From Nonomuraea fuscirosea (GTDB lineage Bacteria > Actinomycetota > Actinomycetes > Streptosporangiales > Streptosporangiaceae), in NCBI RefSeq assembly GCF_003001935.1, contig NZ_PVNG01000002.1, forward strand, positions 735,444 to 799,443: 64,000 bases of DNA, in the 5' to 3' direction. Shown here in pieces: positions 43,071 to 51,031 of this stretch (its first letter is position 1; the number at the start of each line of letters is the position of its first letter). The notes below the pieces were generated by a model. It was not told where the DNA came from and ran no database searches. It was given only the letters and a program-made list of their open reading frames with translations. The position numbers were made by a program, and so were the translations under genes.

Positions 43071-43445
43071 TTATCCCGCTGCCCCTACGGGCTTTTCCAC
43101 GATGGAGCCGCGCACCTGGCCCAGCACGGTGGCGACATGCCCGACGAGGCCGTCGTCGGCGCCGAAGTCCTCGCGCAGCACGGTGACCAGGATCCGGCCG
43201 ACCCGCTCGTAGTGGTCGCCGGTGATACCCATGCCCCGGTGGGCGTCGCCCAGGTCGTGACCTTCGTAAACCTCCGGGCCACCGAGGACGGAACAGAGCA
43301 GCATGACCATGTGCCGCTTGAGCCGGACCATGTCGACCCCGTCGAAATACGGCTTGAGCTCGGCGTCATCCAGCACGACCACATAGAAGCGGTCGACCAC
43401 GTCGCGAATGGTCGAAGCGCCGACCTGCTCGTAGTACGAAGCCAT
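43071..43445 (-). CDS. glbN: Truncated haemoglobin (group I type)
   Basis: 124 residues. Two-over-two globin: begins YYEQVGASTIRDVVDRFYVVVLDD, distal Tyr/Phe pair at about 20-21, VDMVRLKRHMVMLLCSVLGG and the proximal His69 in DAHRGMGITGDHYERV. Group I globins scavenge NO or carry O2. Its ATG follows a strong AGGAGGT. First gene of the three-gene operon with the flavohaemoprotein and DivIVA protein (0- and 4-base junctions), which indicates a response to nitric oxide or low oxygen. Confidence 0.87.
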   Translation of the reverse strand: MASYYEQVGASTIRDVVDRFYVVVLDDAELKPYFDGVDMVRLKRHMVMLLCSVLGGPEVYEGHDLGDAHRGMGITGDHYERVGRILVTVLREDFGADDGLVGHVATVLGQVRGSIVEKPVGAAG

Positions 43446-43987
43446 GGGAACTGCAAACCTCCTGAATGGAACGACATTTTCCTGCGTATCAACGCGTGGT
43501 TAATGTGCTGGTTTAGTGGCGTCGCCGAATCCCTTCCGACTGGACTCTCCTCAGTCGGGTGCCTGGGTACCCTCCGCGGCGGAAGCCTCCCCCTTGAGGC
43601 GTACGCGGGTTCCGGGCCAGGCCCGTACGGTCATGACCTCGCCGTCGCGGTGGCGACCGCGTCTGGTCCGAGTGCCATTCATGCCCCCATGATGCGGACT
43701 CTGCGCCGGGCCCTGTACCGATGCCGGCTCTTAACCACCGGATTTTCCGAGCACGTGAAGATGTGTCAGAAACATTAGGGGGTGAGCAGACCGCCCGCAA
43801 CCCGTATGGAGACGACAATGGCCGGTTTTTCGGACAGCCATTCCGTCTTTCAGTGTGATTCCACGCGGAAGGCTCGATATCGCCTGTTCAGGGAAGAAAG
43901 CACGCTCCGTGGGTTACCGAATGCGCGCGTCCGGCCGCGAAACGTCAACGTGCCCGCCCGGCCGAACCGGGAAACGTCACGCGGCCC
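43446..43987. other. Intergenic region without convincing gene
   Basis: About 540 bases with lower GC than the surroundings. The part next to 43445 must carry the globin operon promoter. A weak interrupted palindrome ATGT-7-ACAT occurs in AAGATGTGTCAGAAACATT near 43758-43776 but is far from the start. Open frames here lack actinomycete codon pattern; no Rfam-like structure was recognised. Confidence 0.5.
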
Positions 43988-43997
43988 GCTTATCCGG

Positions 43998-44135
43998 TCA
44001 CGAGTTGAACTGCGGGTTGGTCAGCGCCCTGCCGAGCGGTTCGAGGGTCAGGCCGCCGAGGCCGAACGGGTCGGCCAGGATGTCCTGCCGGCCCTCGAAC
44101 GCGTTGGCGGTGAGCGCGTACAGGGGGATGAGCAT
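43998..44135 (-). pseudogene. Sugar ABC permease (MalG type), 45-codon N-terminal stump
   Basis: Reading from ATG 44135: MLIPLYALTANAFEGRQDI then LADPFGLGG, LTLEPLGRALTNPQFNS and a stop. This is recognisably the first outer loop of a MalG-type permease with the region after its first membrane segment. The first segment before MLIP and the whole remaining five-segment body are missing. It directly abuts the truncated end of the permease fragment upstream. Confidence 0.75.
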
Positions 44136-44136
44136 G

Positions 44137-44864
44137 AATGAGGTAGGCGACGCTCTGCGTCTGACCGGCCGGGCCGCCCGCCGTGAGCGAGACCACCAGG
44201 TCGTACGTCTTCAGCAGCGTCACCAGCGACAGCACGATGTTCACCGTCACCGACGGCCCCAGCGCGGGCAGCGTCACGTTCCTGAACACCTGCGCGCGGG
44301 TGGCGCCGTCGATCCTGGCCGCCTCGATCAGCGAGTGCGGCACCGCCTGCAGCCCGGACAGGTAGAGCACCACGTTGACGCCGAACCCGGCCCAGGCCAG
44401 CACCGCGATCATGGTAACCGTGGCCCGGACCGGTCGGACAGGAACGGGATGACCTGCCCGCCCCAGGTCGTCACCAGGTTGTCGACCGCGCCGGTGGTGC
44501 CCAGGATGGCCGACCAGAGGAAGCCGACCACCAGGGCGCTGAGCACGTGCGGGTGGAACAGCACGATCCGGAAGAACGTGTTGGCCTTCGAGGCGCCGTT
44601 GACCAGGAGGGCGAAGCCGAGGCCGAGCAGGCCGAGCCCGGCCGTGCCGGCCGCCGCGACCAGCAGCGTCACCAGGGCGGCGCGCTGGAGTTCGGGGTCG
44701 TCGAGGAGCTTGACGTAGTTCGCGGCGCCGACGAAGGCGGGGTCGGCGCTGAAGCCGTCCCAGTCGGTCAGGCTCAGGTAGAGGGCAAGGCCGGCCGGGA
44801 TGATCAGCATCACGACGTAGAGGACGGTGGCGGGCGCCACCATGAGGGCGCTGGCCCAGCCGTC
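44137..44864 (-). pseudogene. Sugar ABC permease (MalF type), frameshifted and 3'-truncated
   Basis: Two frames together give a permease: 44864 to about 44430 reads DGWASALMVAPATVLYVVML...AILGTTGAVDNLVTTWGGQVIPFLSD, then a one-base shift, then 44425 to 44137 reads VRATVTMIAVLAWAGFGVN...IDGATRAQVFRNVTLPALGP...TAGGPAGQTQSVAYLI. After LI the sequence jumps into the MalG-type stump. So there is one indel plus a deletion joining two neighbouring permease genes. About 50 C-terminal residues are missing and the N-terminus is cut near the GH95 debris. Confidence 0.8.
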
Positions 44865-44884
44865 GTGACGTCCGCGCCGCTGGC

Positions 44885-45728
44885 GACGCTGCGGGAGTGG
44901 GCGGGGCGCAGCATCTCCGTGATCCCGGAGGTGCCGCCGAAGTTGCCGTCGATCTGGAACGGCGTGTCCGTCGAGGGCGCGGACGAGGTCACCCTGCTCA
45001 TCTCCATGGGCTCCGGCTACCGCAGCTTCAAGGACGTGGGCGGCGATTCCGCCGAGGTCGCCGGGCGGCACCTGGAGCAGGCGAGCGGGCGGCCGTACGA
45101 CGCACTGCCGACCGACGAGCGCATCGCCCGCCAACCTCACGCTGACCTTCCCGGGACCGGCCGAGTTCACGGACTACCGGCGCGAGCTCGGCCGTACTGG
45201 AAGTACAGGGCGGCCAGCTGCGGGTCGGTGTCGAGTCGCTGACCTCACCAGGGCCGTCACGACGGTCACGTACGCGCCCAGCACCTGGTACGGCGCCTGC
45301 TCGCTGGGCCGGCCGAGGAACTTCTGGTCGGCCAGGTTCTGCGCGGCCTGCCACTTGTCCTCCCAGACCCACTGCCTGATCTGCGGGAGGGCGGCCAGCG
45401 CCTCGGGGTTGTCGTAGTCGTGCGGCCCGCCGGCCCAGATGCCGTCCTCGTTGAGCTGCAGCCGCTCGGTCTCCACGCCGCCGAAGACCATGGCGCCGAG
45501 CCGGCCGCAGCCGACCGGCAGCGCCTCCAGGCACTGGGCGGCCGGGCGGGTGTACCAGAGGGTGAGCGGGTTGCCCCGCGTGGCCGCCCGCGCGGGCCCG
45601 GCGGCGGCGCCGTTCACGAGCAGGGATCCGGCCGCGGCGCCCAATCCGGGGGCGAGCACGCCTCTCCTGGTGTAGCCGTCGTCGGTCTCGCCGGTCCCGT
45701 TGGTCCTGATGGTCCCGTGGTCGGTCAC
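44885..45728 (-). pseudogene. Scrambled GH95 alpha-L-fucosidase gene (pieces on both strands)
   Basis: Minus strand 45728-45276: Tat-type signal (TRRGVLAPGLGAAAGSLL) and GH95 N-terminus (PLTLWYTRPAAQCLEALPVG, LQLNEDGIWAGGPHDYDNPE, GRPSEQAPYQVLG). Minus strand about 45244-45189, another frame: DTDPQLAALYFQYGR, from mid-protein. Plus strand 44961-45130: VEGADEVTLLISMGSGYRS, KDVGGDSAEVAGRHLEQASG. Plus strand 45133-45195, frame-shifted: NLTLTFPGPAEFTDYRREL, which should directly follow YQVLG. Minus strand 44962-44885: PFQIDGNFGGTSGITEML, the active-site region. Order and orientation cannot be restored by one inversion. Start GTG 45728 has AGGAG upstream. Confidence 0.8.
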
Positions 45729-45783
45729 GGTCGCTCCTGTTCGGTTGGGGGTTCGGCGCACTCGCCCGAGATCGGGGGTCGCC

Positions 45784-45798
45784 ATACATGGGATGTAT
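45784..45798. promoter_or_regulatory. Perfect palindrome ATACAT-GGG-ATGTAT, probable GntR operator
   Basis: Six-base arms around GGG, centred between the GH95 remnant start (45728, minus) and the amidohydrolase start (45868, plus). The form ATACATnnnATGTAT is typical for FadR/GntR-type operators of sugar-acid genes in actinomycetes. No regulator gene for it is visible nearby. Confidence 0.65.
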
Positions 45799-45867
45799 CT
45801 CTACGCTTGTCCTGGTTTTCTGTTCCGGGGTCGGTGAAACTCGCCGGGAAACATTGGAGGTCTTGGG

Positions 45868-46710
45868 ATGAGCCGTATCGACGCCCACCACCACGTCTGG
45901 GACCTGTCCGCCCGCCCGCACGCCTGGCTGGAGCGGCGTGCGATGGAGCCCGTGCGGCGCACGTTCACCCTCGACGACCTCGCCGGGCCCGCGGCGGCGG
46001 CCGGCGTGAGCCGCACCGTGCTGGTGCAGGTGGTGGCAGACCCCGCGGAGACCAGGGAGTTCCTGGCCCTGGCCGCCGGGTCCCCGCTGGTCGCCGGGGT
46101 CGTCGGCTGGATCGACCTCACCGCGCCGGACGCCGCCGACGCGCTCGCCGAGCTGACCGCGCTGCCCGGCGGGCTGGTCGGCGTGCGCCACGGCGTGCAG
46201 TCCGAGCCGGACCCGGCCTGGCTCAACCGGCCCGACGTGCGCCGCGGGCTGGCCGCCGTGGCCGCGGCCGGGCTCGCCTACGACCTGCTCACGCTGCCGC
46301 ACCAGCTGCCCGCCGCCATCGACACCGTGACCGCGCTGCCCGAGCTGACGTTCGTGCTCGACCACCTGTCCAAGCCGCCGATCGCCGCAGGCGAGCTGGA
46401 GCCGTGGCGCGGCCGGATCAGGCAGCTGGCCGAGCGGCCCAACGTCTTCTGCAAGCTGTCCGGCCTGGTCACCGAGGCCGACTGGACCGGCTGGCGGGTG
46501 GACGATCTGCGGCCGTACGCGGAGGTCGTGCTGGAGGCGTTCGGGCCGGAACGGGTGATGTTCGGCTCCGACTGGCCGGTCTGCCTGCTCGCGGCCGAGT
46601 ACGGCCAGGTGAGCCGGGCCGCGGACGAGCTGTGCGCCGGCCTGTCGGAAGCGGAGCGGGCCGAGGTGTTCGCCGGCACGGCGCGCAGGGCGTACCGGCT
46701 GGAAGGGTAG
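45868..46710 (+). CDS. Amidohydrolase-2 family, L-fucono-1,5-lactonase type (COG3618)
   Basis: 280 residues. Metal-dependent lactonase fold: IDAHHHVWD at 4-12, FVLDHLSKPPI, NVFCKLSGLVTEADW and catalytic Asp region VMFGSDWPVCLLAA are complete. Relatives hydrolyse L-fuconolactone, 2-pyrone-4,6-dicarboxylate or sulfo-sugar lactones; L-fuconolactone is favoured by the GH95 fucosidase, SDR and epimerase-like remnants around it. ATG preceded by GGAGG. It is the only intact gene in an otherwise ruined locus. Confidence 0.87.
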   Translation: MSRIDAHHHVWDLSARPHAWLERRAMEPVRRTFTLDDLAGPAAAAGVSRTVLVQVVADPAETREFLALAAGSPLVAGVVGWIDLTAPDAADALAELTALPGGLVGVRHGVQSEPDPAWLNRPDVRRGLAAVAAAGLAYDLLTLPHQLPAAIDTVTALPELTFVLDHLSKPPIAAGELEPWRGRIRQLAERPNVFCKLSGLVTEADWTGWRVDDLRPYAEVVLEAFGPERVMFGSDWPVCLLAAEYGQVSRAADELCAGLSEAERAEVFAGTARRAYRLEG

Positions 46711-46726
46711 GGCCCCGGCGGGGGCC
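46711..46726 (+). terminator. GGCCCC/GGGGCC hairpin after the lactonase gene
   Basis: Six-base perfect stem with loop GGCG, starting at the base after the stop codon. It also lies where the convergent DUF4432-type remnant should end. Confidence 0.5.
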
Positions 46727-46734
46727 GTCATCTC

Positions 46735-47580
46735 GTGCGGCCTCCACCCGGAACGTCGTGTGGTACGTCCGCGACTCCTGCGCGCCGAGCCAGATCATGC
46801 TGCCGTCCCGCCTGGCCGCCGCGTCACCCGACACGTGGTGCGTGGACGGCTCCAGCCCGACCGCGTAGTTGCCCGAGCGCAGGTTCAGCCACTCGAAGAA
46901 GTACGGGAACTCCTCCGCCCGCCACTCCACCGCCACCCGCATGCCCAGCCGCTCGTTGACCACGGCCACGCGGTGCAGGCCGTCGGGGCGCGGCACGAGC
47001 GCGTGCTCGTACACCTGCTCCACGAACCCCGGCACGGGCCCGGGGAAGGTGAGGTGATCGGCCTGCTGCTCGGCCACGCTGTCGCCGCGCCAGAGCGTCT
47101 CGCGGAGGTCGGCCTCCAGCCTGGCGCCCTCGTCGAGCAGCGGCCAGCCCAGATTGATGTGGTACAGGTACATGTGTGGCGCCGGCTCGAACCCGGCGTT
47201 GGTCACCGTGTCGGTCAGCCGGATCTCGTTCCCGCCCAGGTCCGCCTCGATCCGGCGGACCAGGCGCAGGTTCTCCGCGAAGACCGCCGCCTGGCGCGCC
47301 TCGCCCTCGGTCCACAGCACGCACCGCTCGCCGTCCCACCGCTCGCTGTGGCCGCTCAGGCGGGCGGGCAGGTTCCCGGCCCGGCCGTGCAGCCCGTGCC
47401 GTACGGACTCGCGCGGCGGATACCGGTAGCCGTCGGTCGGCACGTCGCCGCCGACCCGGTGCGGAACTCCAGCGCCCTGACCCCGCGCTCCACGCCGTCG
47501 GCCAGCGTCACCAGCCGGACCCCGCTGGCCGCGCTCAGGTCGCCCGTCAGCTCAGCCGGCCGCCTGCGCTCCGGGATCTC
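46735..47580 (-). pseudogene. DUF4432/aldose 1-epimerase-like gene with internal deletion
   Basis: N-terminal scrap (about 47575-47455) reads PAELTGDLSAASGVRLVTLADGVERGVRALEFRTGSA. A frame change and a deletion of some tens of residues follow at about 47440-47460. The body then reads TDGYRYPPRESVRHGLHGRAGNLPARL...NEIRLTDTVTNAGFEPAPHMYLYHINLGWPLLDEG...YAVGLEPSTHHVSGD. DUF4432 proteins look like galactose mutarotases. The 3' end has no proper stop: after YHTTFRVEAARDD the frame runs on through the antisense of the lactonase gene. Missing substrate-binding N-terminal half makes function unlikely. Confidence 0.75.
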
Positions 47581-47765
47581 CCTCGGCCCGAGCTCGCGGG
47601 CCGGCGCCCTGGTGAAGGCGGCCGCCGCGCCCTTGGTGGAGACGTACGCGGCCAGGTCGGGCCAGCCGCCGTGCATGGTGATCGAGGCGACGTTGACGAT
47701 CGCCCCGCCGCCCTCGCAGCCGCTCCTGCCGAGCATCTGCCTGGCCGCGCGCTTGTAGCCGGGGC
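47580..47765 (-). pseudogene. SDR-family dehydrogenase, internal stump fused to DUF4432 remnant
   Basis: Reads YKRAARQMLGRSGCEGGG, AIVNVASITMHGGWPDLAAY and VSTKGAAAAFTRAPARELGP, the catalytic S-(x)-Y-x-x-x-K-type segment of a short-chain dehydrogenase with the canonical Tyr in AAYVSTKGA. The Rossmann N-terminal 100 or so residues and the C-terminal substrate part are gone; the frame passes straight into the epimerase-like remnant. In a fucose locus an SDR would be the L-fucose dehydrogenase; this is inference. Confidence 0.75.
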
Positions 47766-47885
47766 GGGGACCGTACGCCCGGGGCGGTATGGCCGGGGAG
47801 GGGCGTGCACCACGGGAGGCGCAGGCAGGGACGTGCCTCGGGTGGGATGTCTGGGGCGGCCCCGACCGACACCGTAGAAGGCATG

Positions 47886-48638
47886 ATGTTTCCGGATTTG
47901 CAGGGCAAGGTAGCGCTGGTCACCGGTGGTTCGGGCGGGATCGGGCGCGAGACCGTACGGGTGCTGGCCGCCCAGGGCATGCGCGTCGCCGTCAACGGCC
48001 GCGACCCCGCCGCCATCGAGGCCACAGTGAACGAGGCCCCGGAGGGCCGCGCCATCGGGGCGGCCGCCGACACCACGGACCAGGCCGCCGTCGAGTCGAT
48101 GCGCGAGCAGGTCGAGCGCCGCCTGGGCCCGGTGGACGTGCTGGCGGTCTTCGCCGGCGGCGGCACGGGCCGGCCGCAGCCGATCGACCAGACGAGCGCG
48201 GAGGACTGGCACGCCACCGTGGACGCCAACCTCACCTCGACCTTCCTCGTCATCAGGACGTTCCTGCCAAGCATGAGAGAGCGCGGGCAGGGTTCGATCA
48301 TCACCATGTCCTCCCTGGCCGCCCGCACCCCCACCCCCGCCTCCGTGGCCTACACGGCGGCCAAGGCCGGGGTGATCGCGCTGACCAGGCAGCTGGCGTA
48401 CGAGCTGGGCCCGGCCGGCGTCCGGGTCAACAACGTCGCGCCCTCGACGATCATGACGGAGCGCCTGGAGCGGCGGATGCCGCCGGAGTTCGCCGAGCGC
48501 ATGCTGGCCGAGCACCCGCTCGGACGGCTAGGCCGGCCGCTGGACGTGGCCAACGTCACGGCCTTCCTCGCCTCCGACGCCTCCTCCTGGCTGACCGGGC
48601 TGACCATCGACGTGGCCGGCGGCAAGTGGATGCCGTGA
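47886..48638 (+). CDS. Short-chain dehydrogenase/reductase (FabG-like)
   Basis: 250 residues from ATG 47886 (ATG 47883 is equally possible; GAAGG lies just upstream). Cofactor motif TGGSGGIG, NNAG replaced by FAGGG, catalytic Ser in ITMSSLAA, Tyr-x-x-x-Lys in VAYTAAKAG, and C-terminal ASSWLTGLTIDVAGGKWMP. Complete and independent of the SDR stump next to it on the other strand. Substrate unknown. It is the first intact gene on the right side of the decayed region. Confidence 0.87.
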   Translation: MFPDLQGKVALVTGGSGGIGRETVRVLAAQGMRVAVNGRDPAAIEATVNEAPEGRAIGAAADTTDQAAVESMREQVERRLGPVDVLAVFAGGGTGRPQPIDQTSAEDWHATVDANLTSTFLVIRTFLPSMRERGQGSIITMSSLAARTPTPASVAYTAAKAGVIALTRQLAYELGPAGVRVNNVAPSTIMTERLERRMPPEFAERMLAEHPLGRLGRPLDVANVTAFLASDASSWLTGLTIDVAGGKWMP

Positions 48639-48695
48639 CGGCCCGCGGGACCGGTCGCCGGAGGAGACCGGGAGGAGCGCGGGCATGATGGCGCG

Positions 48696-49700
48696 ATGGA
48701 GTTTCACCGGATCGAACGCCCGGCGCAGGCGTTCCAGCAGCCCGTGACCGCCGGCCACATCAGCCGGATCAGCCGGCGCGTCCTCGGACGGGACGCCGTC
48801 GCGGCCGTCGAGCTCGGTCTCGGCATGTACAACACCACCTACAAGGTCACCGTCGAGGGCCTGGACCGTCCGGTGGTGATGCGGTTCGCGCCGGAACCGG
48901 CCCGTCAGTTCGCCTCCGAGCGGGAGCTGATGCGCAACGAGTACGCGACCCTGCCGTACCTCTCGGTGATCGCCCCGCTGATGCCGAGAGTCGTCGCGGC
49001 CGACTGGTCCCACGACCTGATCGGCCGGGACTACCTGGTCCAGACGTGGCTGGACGGCGTGCCCGGCCCCGATCGCCTGCCCGGCTACCCGCGGCCCACC
49101 TGGACGAGCTACTTCCGGCAGCTGGGGGAGATCACCCGCGGCGTGCACGACGTGCGCGGGCCGGGGTTCGGTCCGGTGGCCGCCCCCGTCTACGACACCT
49201 GGAGCCAGGCGGTCACGGAGTCGCTGCGGCAGATCGCGGCCGACCTGGAAGGCGCCGGCCTGGAGGCCGCCGACCTGCGCCGGGCCGCCGCGCTGGCCGC
49301 GGAGCGGCACGACGTACTGGACGAGATCACCGAGCCCCGCCTGCTCACCGGCGACCTGTGGACGGTCAACACCATGCTCGCCGCCGAGGCCCCCGTGCCC
49401 ACGGTCACGGGTGTGCTGGACCTGGACCGCACCTGGTGGGGCGATCCGGCCGCGGACTGGACCATCCGGATGGCGTCGAGGAAGCAGGACGAGCGGCTGG
49501 CGTTCTGGGAGTCCTACGGCGAGCCGGACGCCGACCCGGCGGCGCGGTGGCGCTCCCTCCTCTACGAGCTGCGCCATCTCGGCGCCGTCCGGCTGGAGCA
49601 GCATCGGCTCGGTCAGGCCGCGGCGGTACGCGACTCCTACGCCGGCGTCGCCGCCGTGCTCGCCGCCGCGCTCACCGGCCCGCTCAGCCGGGTCGTTTGA
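48696..49700 (+). CDS. Aminoglycoside-phosphotransferase-family (APH) kinase
   Basis: 334 residues. APH/choline-kinase fold: nucleotide loop LGLGMYNTTYKVTVEG with Lys-like basic residues RFAPEPARQ, LVQTWLDGVPGP, catalytic loop LLTGDLWTVNTML (Asp and Asn present, with Thr instead of the common His before Gly-Asp) and metal-binding VLDLDRTWWGDPAADW. Members of this broad family phosphorylate antibiotics, sugars, choline or fructosamines; nothing here indicates resistance. 57 bases after the SDR gene, possibly cotranscribed. Confidence 0.83.
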   Translation: MEFHRIERPAQAFQQPVTAGHISRISRRVLGRDAVAAVELGLGMYNTTYKVTVEGLDRPVVMRFAPEPARQFASERELMRNEYATLPYLSVIAPLMPRVVAADWSHDLIGRDYLVQTWLDGVPGPDRLPGYPRPTWTSYFRQLGEITRGVHDVRGPGFGPVAAPVYDTWSQAVTESLRQIAADLEGAGLEAADLRRAAALAAERHDVLDEITEPRLLTGDLWTVNTMLAAEAPVPTVTGVLDLDRTWWGDPAADWTIRMASRKQDERLAFWESYGEPDADPAARWRSLLYELRHLGAVRLEQHRLGQAAAVRDSYAGVAAVLAAALTGPLSRVV

Positions 49701-50052
49701 CGCGTAGCCTCACCCCTCAGCGAATATGGTGTGGATCACGCCGGTTCGTCGTCATCCGTGTACGGATCCTGTGACACACGGCTTCTGCGAGACGTCCGAA
49801 AGGGCATCTGGTAGGCGATATTTCCGCAGGTCGAGGGGTGGGAGCGAAGTCGTCTGACAGGGCTCGTCGATCTTTTGTGAGTGACCTGACCGTTATATGG
49901 CTCCGTTTCTGCCTGTTATCGCTTTGCTTATATTCTTCGCGTTGATCGCCATCCCGCAGACATGTGAATTTCACGACGTGGGATGGGTTTACGTTGAGGG
50001 GGCGCCGCTCCGCCCGTGAGTTCGCGCCCTCGATCAGCGCGAACGGAGAGTA
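49701..50052. other. Promoter-bearing intergenic region before second peptide importer
   Basis: About 350 bases, with an AT-rich stretch between 49875 and 49945 (GTTATATGGC, TTGCTTATATTC) that is the most promoter-like. An 11-bp palindrome GTGAA-T-TTCAC is at 49963-49973, 80 bases before the importer start. No coding frame is convincing. Confidence 0.5.
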
Positions 50053-51030
50053 ATGGGCAAGTACCTGCTCCGCAGGTTGGCAATAAATGTGATCTTGGTA
50101 GCCATCGCGGCCAGCCTCGCGTACATGCTCGCGGCGACGACCATGAACCCGCGAGCCGCGTACGAGGGCCGGCAGCCGCCGGTGCCCGAGGCTGTCATCG
50201 ACGCCACACTTGACGCCTACAACCTGAACGACAAGACCCCGGTGCTCGTGCGTTACGCGACCTGGGCCAAGGGGGTCGTCACCGGAGACTTCGGCAAGAC
50301 CTGGAACGGCGGCTCGGTCAACGGCGAGATGGGCCGGCGCATCATGGTCAGCCTGCGCCTCCTGCTGATCGGCACGCTGCTGGGGTTCGCCCTGGGGGTG
50401 GTGCTGGGGGCGGTCTCCGCGGTCAAGCAGTACAAGTTCAGCGACCGGTTAATCGGGGTCAGCTCCTTCGTGATCATGGCCATCCCGGTGTTCGTGCTGG
50501 CGACCCTGCTGGCCATCGCCACGTACAACCTGAACAGAGGGCTGGGGTTCACGCTGATCGAGTACACCGGCGAGTACAACCCGCGGCTGTCCGGCTGGGA
50601 CCAGTTCGTCAACCGGCTCAACCACCTGATCCTGCCGACGATCTCCCTCAGCCTCGGCTCGATCGCCTTCTACAGCCGGATCCAGCGCAACATGATGCTC
50701 GACGTGCTGGGCCAGGACTTCGTCCGCACGGCCATGGCCAAGGGCCTGCGGCGCAGGACGGCGCTGACGAAGCACGCGCTGCGCACCGCGCTGATCCCCT
50801 CGGCCACCTACTTCGCGTTCGCGTTCGGGACGATGTTCACCGGAGCCACGTTCACGGAGAAGATCTTCGCCTGGCACGGCATGGGCGCCTGGCTGGTCGA
50901 CTCGATCAACCAGAACGACGTCAACTCCGTCGCCGCGGTCACGTTCTTCGCCGCCGTCTGCATCCTGTTCGCCTCCTTCCTGTCGGACCTGCTGGTCGCG
51001 GCGCTCGATCCTCGGGTCCGGGTGAGCTGA
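50053..51030 (+). CDS. ABC transporter permease, DppB/OppB type
   Basis: 325 residues. Six membrane segments with a long extracytoplasmic insert after the first (about 33-95; MNPRAAYEGRQPPVPEAVIDATLDAYNLND). Coupling region VRTAMAKGLRRRTALTKHALRTALIPSATYFA and ending LLVAALDPRVRVS are typical. ATG follows GGAGAGTA. First gene of a four-gene importer operon, 1 base from the next permease. Confidence 0.92.
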   Translation: MGKYLLRRLAINVILVAIAASLAYMLAATTMNPRAAYEGRQPPVPEAVIDATLDAYNLNDKTPVLVRYATWAKGVVTGDFGKTWNGGSVNGEMGRRIMVSLRLLLIGTLLGFALGVVLGAVSAVKQYKFSDRLIGVSSFVIMAIPVFVLATLLAIATYNLNRGLGFTLIEYTGEYNPRLSGWDQFVNRLNHLILPTISLSLGSIAFYSRIQRNMMLDVLGQDFVRTAMAKGLRRRTALTKHALRTALIPSATYFAFAFGTMFTGATFTEKIFAWHGMGAWLVDSINQNDVNSVAAVTFFAAVCILFASFLSDLLVAALDPRVRVS

Positions 51031-51031
51031 C

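Noticed and set aside
43758..43777. Possible NsrR-like site AAGATGTGTCAGAAACATT upstream of the globin operon
   Set aside because: Only four bases of each arm match and it is over 300 bases from the start codon.
43059..43778. 239-codon plus-strand frame over the globin gene and its upstream region
   Set aside because: Antisense to a well-supported truncated haemoglobin; composition of a shadow frame.
43818..44141. Small protein starting MAGFSDSHSVFQ
   Set aside because: Runs antisense through permease debris, no ribosome site, codon pattern unlike neighbours.
45028..46731. 567-codon minus-strand frame covering GH95 and the lactonase
   Set aside because: Shadow of the plus-strand lactonase joined by chance to GH95 fragments.
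48696..49700. Antibiotic-resistance call for the APH-family kinase
   Set aside because: The family is too broad, the catalytic loop is TGDLWTVN rather than a resistance-type HGDLHPGN, and there is no biosynthetic or resistance context.
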